19,820 nt of DNA from Dehalococcoidia bacterium (lineage in GTDB: Bacteria; Chloroflexota; Dehalococcoidia; Dehalococcoidales; UBA1222), in NCBI GenBank assembly GCA_009786345.1, contig WQTJ01000115.1, positions 1-19,820 on the forward strand, read 5' to 3'. The first letter of the stretch is position 1. Each line of letters begins with the position of its first letter. Both the position numbers and the translations under genes were made by a program. Of this stretch, positions 14,505 to 19,820 are shown piece after piece. Under the pieces are notes generated by a model, which ran no database searches, was not told where the DNA came from, and worked only from the letters and a program-made list of their open reading frames with translations.

Positions 14505-15587
14505 ATGCTTAATGCTCAAATTAAAAAATCTTTTCCCGGATTTAACCTTGACGTTGAACTGTCGCTAGGACTCGAGTTAATGGTCATTTTAGGACCTTCC
14601 GGTTCTGGCAAAACAATGACGCTGCAATGCATCGCCGGATTAGCTAAACCAAAAGAAGGTTATATTGAACTTGGCAGGCAGGTCCTCTTTGATTCATCCA
14701 CAAAAATCAACCTGCCGCCGCAGAAACGCCGGGTAGGATTTGTTTTTCAGAACTATGCTCTTTTCCCGCATATGACTGTCGGTGAAAATGTGGCTTACAG
14801 CATCCGGAATCTTCCCAAAGACGAATCCCTTGCAAGAGTTTCGCAGTTGCTCGATATGATGAATATCAGCGCCTTTGACAAGCGCTATCCGCGCCAGTTG
14901 TCTGCAGGACAGCAGCAACGGGTAGCTATTGCCCGCGCCCTAGCCCCCAACCCTGAAATACTTCTGCTGGATGAGCCATTTTCAGCACTGGATTCACAGC
15001 TTAGAGAGCGGATGGAATTAGAACTGCTTGATTTACAGCGCGAATGTAAATGCAGTATGCTGCTGGTAACTCATGACTTGGCGGAAGGATATAAGCTAGG
15101 AGCCAAGGTAGCGGTCTATCACGAGGGACATATAGCTCAATGCGGGACAAGACAACAGGTATTCTTATCTCCTGTCAATCGTACAGTGGCTCGCCTTACA
15201 GGTGTGCGCAATTTCATGGACGGGGAGATATGCCGAATTGAACCGCCATATGTATGGGTGCAGATAGCGGCATGGGGGACTCAATTGAAAGCAGTATTGC
15301 CTTCAGACAAAGAATTAGCTGCTGGTCGCAAAGTAGTTGTCGGTATACGACCTGAGTTCATCCAAATTGCCCAAAAGGAAAGCTCTGAGAATGTTCTCGC
15401 CAGCCGGGTATTGCAAGTAGTAGAAGGTATTTCAAATATGACATATCGCTTTGCGGTAGAGAGCGACCAGCATGAACAGCATCTCTTGAATGTCCTGATA
15501 TCAAAATCCGATGACACGTTGCTGCATGAAGACCATATGTGCCAGTTATATCTGCCTCCGGCACATTTAATTGTTATTCCAGAGTAA
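14505..15587 (+). CDS. modC: Molybdate ABC transporter ATP-binding protein ModC
   Basis: ModC powers molybdate import from the cytoplasmic face of ModB. The 360 residues carry Walker A GPSGSGKT (30-37), the Q-loop (Q82 in VFQNYALFPH), the signature LSAGQQQR (132-139), Walker B with catalytic glutamate (LLLDEP, D156 and E157), and the switch histidine H190 (VTHD). The C-terminal portion (from about 235) is TOBE-like (VRNFMDGEI, then VGIRPEFIQI), the regulatory domain of this importer subfamily. The ATG has GAGAGA upstream and lies 9 bp after modB, so the two are one operon. Nothing looks damaged, which contrasts with modA. Confidence 0.94.
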   Translation: MLNAQIKKSFPGFNLDVELSLGLELMVILGPSGSGKTMTLQCIAGLAKPKEGYIELGRQVLFDSSTKINLPPQKRRVGFVFQNYALFPHMTVGENVAYSIRNLPKDESLARVSQLLDMMNISAFDKRYPRQLSAGQQQRVAIARALAPNPEILLLDEPFSALDSQLRERMELELLDLQRECKCSMLLVTHDLAEGYKLGAKVAVYHEGHIAQCGTRQQVFLSPVNRTVARLTGVRNFMDGEICRIEPPYVWVQIAAWGTQLKAVLPSDKELAAGRKVVVGIRPEFIQIAQKESSENVLASRVLQVVEGISNMTYRFAVESDQHEQHLLNVLISKSDDTLLHEDHMCQLYLPPAHLIVIPE

Positions 15588-15725
15588 CCCTGATAATTTA
15601 TAGCGCAATGCAATGATATGTCCAGCAAGCAAGTCACTGCCCGCCTGTTACAAGGCAAGAAGTTTCACTTTACCTTGTCAAAATATTGTATCTTCTCAAC
15701 AAGTTGGACGTAGCAGAGTTAGCCT
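15588..15725. other. Convergent intergenic region modC / ABC exporter
   Basis: The two operons end facing each other across 138 bp. Only weak complementarity is visible (for example ACAAGG and CCTTGT around 15650-15680), and no standard T-run terminator in either direction. Confidence 0.35.
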
Positions 15726-17510
15726 TTAGACATACCATTGTGCTTGAGCATTATAGATGCGCCAATATTCCCCGCATTGTGCCATCAAATCCATGTGGTT
15801 GCCAAATTCCACAAGCCGGCCCTCTTTCATAACAGCAATCTTGTCAACCATCTTGCAAAGACCCACCCGATGGGAGATGATTATTGCCGTTTTGCGGTGA
15901 GCAACTTCAATAAACTTGGAAAGGATCTCTGTTTCAGTAATAGGATCCAGAGCACTCGTTGGCTCATCCAGCACAATAAACTTACTCTCTTTAAACATAG
16001 CCCTTGCAATAGCAAGCTTTTGTGATTGCCCTCCTGAGAGTCCTATTCCGCCAAAGTCACGACCAAGTTCGCCGTCAAGCCCATTACAACTCTTTAACAC
16101 ATCCTCAAGCCCTATTGCATGTATTGTCTTTAGCAAACGTTCATCGTCATAAAGAAGACTTATTTGAGATAGTCCGATATTTTGCCGCAGGCTTAAATCG
16201 TATGTCATATAGTCTTGCATCACAATGGAGACCTGAGAATAAAAAGAGTCCTTTGAAAAAGACGATACCAGGATGTCGTTATAATGAACCTCACCTCTCA
16301 GACAAGGATATACTCCGAGCAGCAGTTTTGCCAACGTCGTTTTCCCGCTGCCGTTTTCCCCAAGGATTGCAATTTTTTGACCTGGCTCAATAGTAAGCGT
16401 TACTTCGTTGACAGCGAGTGAATTGGAACCGGGATAAGAAAAACTGACATTCTCCATCCCGATCCGCATGTCCATACATTGAAACTCAAGCGACCCTTCT
16501 TTTTCCTCTGGCAGTTCAAGAAATCCGAAGTAACCAGTAATATATCCAACAAATTCGGACTGCTCACCCAACACGATAAGGGCATTTTTCAATTGGCTCT
16601 GAAGAAGTATAAACGCCGATATGCAGGCAGAAAAGACTCCGATGCCAAGGCTTTCTGATGTTACAAGCCAAAAGGCCATAAACACACTGCCGGCAAATCC
16701 TATGGCTTTGAGAGCATCGCACCAGATGAGCGACCGTGATCCTTTTATGCGTTCTGCCCATTGTTCATCATAAATCCTATCGCGGCAATTTTCCCAAAGC
16801 CGAGACGCATAGTCACCATAGCCCATAATACGCATTTCTTTCACATTGGTCTTGTCAGTAAACAGTGTCCACAAATATGCCAATCTGCGGCTTTTCTTAG
16901 TCTGAGTAAGCACTACCCGATGGAATTGACGTCCTCTCGCAATGCGCATGATTAGAGTCGGTATCATACTGATCATACAAATAATTACAAAAAGCACATT
17001 GTACGCGGCAAGCACGCTTATTGTTGAAACAATGGCAACAATACTTGATCCAAACCTTATTGTGTTTGTGAAACCTTGAAAAACCGCATCTCTTTCAAGA
17101 CAATCCATCGCCCTTTGCCGTAAATCAAGTACTTTATCATTTTCATAGTCGATCAGCCGAAGCTTAGCTGATTTTTCTGCAACGTTCATTCTGCCTTGAA
17201 ACACACTGCGCTCATACAAGGCTGTATCTGTAGCAACCGCCCCGATAAGTCTGACAATCTCCAAAAGAGCATAGCTGGCGATGAAAAGCACAGCCATTAA
17301 GATGATAGACTGCTTGGTATTCTCGCCGGACAAATAGCGCCCTACATCTGCGAACAGAAGCACGAGCAGCCATGTCTGCAATCCTGGAAACAAGCCTGTT
17401 ATAATACTGGCCGCCAGCGATATAGTGCTGGCTGACGGAGCTATGCTGAACATCCAGCGGAAAGACTTAATTATTGGAGCAATAACTCCCATTCTATTGC
17501 TCATCGACAT
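15726..17510 (-). CDS. ABC exporter half-transporter (fused permease and ATPase), second subunit
   Basis: This is a membrane-spanning half-transporter of the multidrug/peptide exporter type, probably the partner of the gene upstream in a heterodimer. About 594 residues comprise an N-terminal domain of around six membrane helices (about 20-310) and a C-terminal nucleotide-binding domain. Visible are Walker A GENGSGKT (385-392, counting from the GTG at 17513), Q-loop VMQDYMTY, signature LSGGQSQ (492-498), FIVLDEP with E517, and the switch histidine H548 (ISHR). Both consensus ATPase residues are present. Starts at GTG 17513, ATG 17510 or ATG 17504 are all possible; I give the first ATG. It overlaps the upstream subunit by about 17 bp, so translation is coupled. 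The substrate cannot be read from the sequence. Confidence 0.92.
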   Translation of the reverse strand: MSMSNRMGVIAPIIKSFRWMFSIAPSASTISLAASIITGLFPGLQTWLLVLLFADVGRYLSGENTKQSIILMAVLFIASYALLEIVRLIGAVATDTALYERSVFQGRMNVAEKSAKLRLIDYENDKVLDLRQRAMDCLERDAVFQGFTNTIRFGSSIVAIVSTISVLAAYNVLFVIICMISMIPTLIMRIARGRQFHRVVLTQTKKSRRLAYLWTLFTDKTNVKEMRIMGYGDYASRLWENCRDRIYDEQWAERIKGSRSLIWCDALKAIGFAGSVFMAFWLVTSESLGIGVFSACISAFILLQSQLKNALIVLGEQSEFVGYITGYFGFLELPEEKEGSLEFQCMDMRIGMENVSFSYPGSNSLAVNEVTLTIEPGQKIAILGENGSGKTTLAKLLLGVYPCLRGEVHYNDILVSSFSKDSFYSQVSIVMQDYMTYDLSLRQNIGLSQISLLYDDERLLKTIHAIGLEDVLKSCNGLDGELGRDFGGIGLSGGQSQKLAIARAMFKESKFIVLDEPTSALDPITETEILSKFIEVAHRKTAIIISHRVGLCKMVDKIAVMKEGRLVEFGNHMDLMAQCGEYWRIYNAQAQWYV

Positions 17511-19446
17511 CACCCGCAGCTGATTTTCCGGACGTCACATACCAAAGGCTCTGCTTGTCAAACATCTCTCGGTATAGCCCATCATGTGACATCAATTCAT
17601 CATGGCTGCCCTCTTCGACGATTCTGCCATCATCAAGTACGAGTATCCTTTCACAGAGTTTAGCACTGGCAAGCCGATGCGATATAACAAGACAGCCATG
17701 TTCTGCCATCGCTGAGATAAACGAAGAGTACATCTCACTTTCAGCGACGGGATCCAATGACGCAGTTGGCTCATCAAGTACAAAGAATTGATTATCGGCT
17801 AGAAAAGCACGTGATAATGCAAGCCGCTGCCACTGACCACCAGACAGGTCAACACCATCTTTTTCGATCCTGCCCAAAGGGGAATCCAATGTAAGACTGG
17901 TATTATCAAATCTCGCTTTTTGGAGAGCACCCACTATCGCAATATCATCGCATAGTTTTTCAATAGCACCAAAAGCAACATTTTCTCGCAAAGTAAGCTG
18001 GTACTTAGCGAAATCCTGAAACACAACCGAAAAGGTCTTAGCTAACACATCCTGGGCAATTTCATCAATCAGCCTGCCCGCGACCCTGATATTTCCAGCG
18101 CTCGGATGATACAAGCGGCTGAGAAGTTTTGTGATGGTTGATTTTCCGGCACCATTTCTGCCGACAAGAGCGATTAGCTCGCGGTCTGCTACTTTAAAGC
18201 ATAGATCTTCCAGCACCGGTTTGTCTGTGCCAGGATACGTAAACGACACATGGTCAAACTCAATAAAACAAGAGGTTCGTGTGAGCATATCAGGCGGATT
18301 AATGGAAGCTTTTGGCGGCACATCTTTTGGATGCTCAAAACCAGTCTCTTGATCATCAATGCAGTTGCTGACATATTGCTTACCATGCGGCTTTTTCTCA
18401 TAAATAGTTTCTTTTGGGGACGGTACTTCGGACAAGTCCATAAATGTATTGTAGTATCGCATCTCCAAGTGATTTTGAGAGATGCCCCAAAAGGCCCACC
18501 CGAGAATCACCTTCGTTCCTGAGATTGATTTAATGCTGCCCAACAATGACACGAATACTCCAAGGGTTATCGCCGCAGTAAAAAGCGATGAGACCAACAA
18601 ATAGGCTATCGCTCCCATCCATGCAATAACGCAAATATTCGAGAGAATCATGTACTTTTGAGAACTAAAAGATGTTTTGATACGCTCTTTGAGCAACAAG
18701 TTTGCTTTTTCGCTCCACAGTTCCCTGATATACCCGACAGAGCGAAAGACGTGAAGATCAAAGAGAGAGCGCTTATCAGACATAAGCTTCTCAAGGTAGC
18801 GCGTCCTGCGCTCTTCTTCGGTCTGTCCGTGGAAAAGCTTGAACCACATGTTCACTGATTTGAACTGCAACACCAGTGTAAGAAGAAACACAAAGAAAAG
18901 TGCTACTGCAAAAAATATGGAAACCTGCGCAATAACCAGCGCAAGCCCTGCCGCGGTGATAATAACAGACAGGATATCGCATCCTCCCTGAAAGAGGTTG
19001 AAAAAACGCGTCTGCGGCTCAGAGCCCATACGCTCAAGCGTGTCTTGAACGGACGGGTTCTCAAAGTTTGAATATTCTATCCTGCGGAACTTTTTAAGCA
19101 GTATACCGGTGAGACGTTTGTTCAGACGGCGCTGCAAGCTGATGATTTGGACACAAGAAAAGAAGTTGATATTGTCTAAAAGCATTGTCGCCATCACAAG
19201 CAATACAACCCATATGATTATCTGTGACAAAGAGGAGCCATGTTTAGCAAAAAGGCTGACGGAGTCCACCAGCCGTTGCATGAAGTACAGCGACAACGGC
19301 TCGCAGGCAGCTGATACAAAGACAACGACAAGCCTCATCGTTGCAGCAAAAGGAGCTACTTTAAACATAAGGCGAATAGATTTCAGCGCGTTTTGTATCA
19401 TGGTTTCAGTATTATCAGCATCACTGCGTAAACTTTCTAATTTCAC
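17494..19446 (-). CDS. ABC exporter half-transporter (fused permease and ATPase), first subunit
   Basis: This half-transporter has 650 residues, about 50 longer than usual. Membrane helices occupy about 30-320. A polar, proline- and charge-rich linker of some 50 residues (about 342-392) precedes the nucleotide-binding domain and accounts for the extra length. The ATPase domain has Walker A GRNGAGKST (429-437), Q-loop VFQDFAKY, signature LSGGQWQ (534-540), FFVLDEP with E559, and H590 (ISHR). The KKFRRIEYSNFENP segment is typical of export half-transporters related to peptide exporters. The GTG at 19446 is the first start in the frame and overlaps the stop of a 39-codon ORF; an internal ATG at 19401 is possible. 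Neither has a Shine-Dalgarno sequence, which fits translational coupling to the small ORF. Confidence 0.92.
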   Translation of the reverse strand: MKLESLRSDADNTETMIQNALKSIRLMFKVAPFAATMRLVVVFVSAACEPLSLYFMQRLVDSVSLFAKHGSSLSQIIIWVVLLVMATMLLDNINFFSCVQIISLQRRLNKRLTGILLKKFRRIEYSNFENPSVQDTLERMGSEPQTRFFNLFQGGCDILSVIITAAGLALVIAQVSIFFAVALFFVFLLTLVLQFKSVNMWFKLFHGQTEEERRTRYLEKLMSDKRSLFDLHVFRSVGYIRELWSEKANLLLKERIKTSFSSQKYMILSNICVIAWMGAIAYLLVSSLFTAAITLGVFVSLLGSIKSISGTKVILGWAFWGISQNHLEMRYYNTFMDLSEVPSPKETIYEKKPHGKQYVSNCIDDQETGFEHPKDVPPKASINPPDMLTRTSCFIEFDHVSFTYPGTDKPVLEDLCFKVADRELIALVGRNGAGKSTITKLLSRLYHPSAGNIRVAGRLIDEIAQDVLAKTFSVVFQDFAKYQLTLRENVAFGAIEKLCDDIAIVGALQKARFDNTSLTLDSPLGRIEKDGVDLSGGQWQRLALSRAFLADNQFFVLDEPTASLDPVAESEMYSSFISAMAEHGCLVISHRLASAKLCERILVLDDGRIVEEGSHDELMSHDGLYREMFDKQSLWYVTSGKSAAGDVDEQ

Positions 19447-19562
19447 ATAGGCTGCCGGAGAAGAATCGACCTGCCCGAGTACCAGGAAGCAGAACCGGCA
19501 TAGTCCACTTCATGGTAATATCCATAACCTTTAAAAAACGCCTTTGCTAAACATGGCATCAT
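19443..19562 (-). CDS. Possible 39-residue peptide overlapping the exporter start
   Basis: An ATG-started frame of 39 codons ends in ATG-TGA, where the TGA overlaps the GTG start of the first ABC subunit. It reads MMPCLAKAFFKGYGYY at the start, continues with a Tyr-, Gly- and Ser-rich centre (YAGSASWYSGR) and ends SILLRQPM. I do not recognise it. Its position between the promoter/operator and the exporter, the stop-start overlap, and the lack of a separate ribosome binding site for the exporter favour real translation. It could be a small exported peptide, a coupling or leader peptide, or the C-terminal remnant of a lost gene: the frame is open for 11 more codons upstream without a start codon. 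No leader-peptide cleavage motif (GG or GA) is obvious. Confidence 0.4.
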   Translation of the reverse strand: MMPCLAKAFFKGYGYYHEVDYAGSASWYSGRSILLRQPM

Positions 19563-19588
19563 TGAAGACGCAGCAAGTAAAACAGCAT
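19559..19588 (-). CDS. Possible 9-codon leader ORF
   Basis: An ATG at 19588 has AAGGA four bases upstream, the best ribosome binding site in this leader. It opens a 9-codon frame (MLFYLLRLQ) whose stop overlaps the next ATG as ATGA. It may deliver ribosomes to the 39-codon ORF. Such a short frame could be chance. Confidence 0.2.
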   Translation of the reverse strand: MLFYLLRLQ

Positions 19589-19606
19589 CGTTTCCTTAAG
19601 GGATAC

Positions 19607-19634
19607 TGCCTTATATTACAACTAATATAAGGCA
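19607..19634. promoter_or_regulatory. Palindromic operator candidate of the ABC exporter operon
   Basis: TGCCTTATATTA (19607-19618) and TAATATAAGGCA (19623-19634) are perfectly complementary around CAAC. The 28-bp dyad covers the -10 hexamer and the expected transcription start. This is the geometry of a dimeric repressor site such as those of TetR- or MarR-type regulators. No regulator gene is visible in the window. Confidence 0.65.
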
Positions 19635-19653
19635 AGCAAACATAACCTGTCAA
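19624..19653 (-). promoter_or_regulatory. Putative sigma-70 promoter of the ABC exporter operon
   Basis: On the minus strand a perfect TTGACA (19653-19648) is followed by 18 bp and TATATT (19629-19624, five of six consensus bases). The start point would fall near 19617, within the palindrome, giving a leader that carries the two small ORFs. Confidence 0.6.
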
Positions 19654-19737
19654 TAAGTTGATATGCCATGCTAAGAATGCAGCAATATTTAATAGTGTTA
19701 AGGCAGATTAACTCTGTGCGCGAAAAATTCAAGCAGG

Positions 19738-19805
19738 AAACGAGTACACATGGAATACCCGCCGGCTATGGTATCTACCGGCGGGTATTCCATGTGTACT
19801 CGTTT
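19738..19805. repeat. Perfect 28-bp-arm inverted repeat at the window end
   Basis: The arms at 19738-19765 and 19778-19805 match exactly over 28 bp around a 12-base loop (CTATGGTATCTA). The stem has a GC-rich inner end (CCCGCCGG) and an A/T-rich outer end (AAACGAG). It may be a strong bidirectional terminator for a gene beyond the right edge, a small mobile repeat, or a structured RNA. No coding sequence overlaps it. Confidence 0.88.
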
Positions 19806-19820
19806 AAATTATCAGTATGT

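Noticed and set aside
1..19820. CRISPR arrays or regularly spaced direct repeats
   Set aside because: Only isolated inverted repeats were seen; no series of 25-40 bp direct repeats with equal spacers.

Overview
The window is bacterial chromosomal DNA of moderate GC. It joins a conserved housekeeping block to a more disturbed accessory region. The order rseP–ispG–(phosphoesterase)–proS and the sequences of IspG, ProS and PheT fit a member of the Chloroflexota, most likely Dehalococcoidia-like. The same gene order also occurs in Firmicutes, so this assignment is inference from remembered families, not a search.

Region 1 (1-5269, + strand): a 5'-truncated site-2 protease gene (rseP), ispG of the MEP isoprenoid pathway 4 bp later, a membrane-anchored metallophosphoesterase, and proS. 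Region 2 (5270-6860, - strand): a lone AAA_14/DUF4143 ATPase gene whose putative promoter is embedded in a perfect 18-bp palindrome. Region 3 (6972-9362, - strand): pheT without a neighbouring pheS, followed by about 700 bp upstream of it with no convincing gene.

Region 4 (10080-15587): a dismembered molybdate-uptake locus. On the left are a THEP1-like NTPase gene (+), a modA broken by a frameshift (-), and a stand-alone ModE-type DNA-binding protein (-). On the right are intact modB and modC (+). Between the halves lie an unrecognised lipoprotein gene (-), a large perfect inverted repeat, a decayed RelB/DinJ-like antitoxin reading frame, and the 5' end of an IS200/IS605-type transposase with its end hairpin. 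A good sigma-70-type promoter starts just inside the IS remnant and points into modBC. The locus therefore looks rearranged by insertion and deletion, leaving a transporter with permease and ATPase but a disrupted binding protein, unless the frameshift is a sequencing error.

Region 5 (15726-19820, - strand): two overlapping genes for a probable heterodimeric ABC exporter. They are preceded by a promoter (TTGACA, 18 bp, TATATT) whose -10 lies in a 12-bp-arm palindrome. A 39-codon reading frame follows, whose stop codon overlaps the exporter's GTG start. A 28-bp-arm perfect inverted repeat closes the window. This exporter, operator and small-ORF arrangement is the best candidate for an undescribed unit. 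No CRISPR array, rRNA or tRNA gene was seen.
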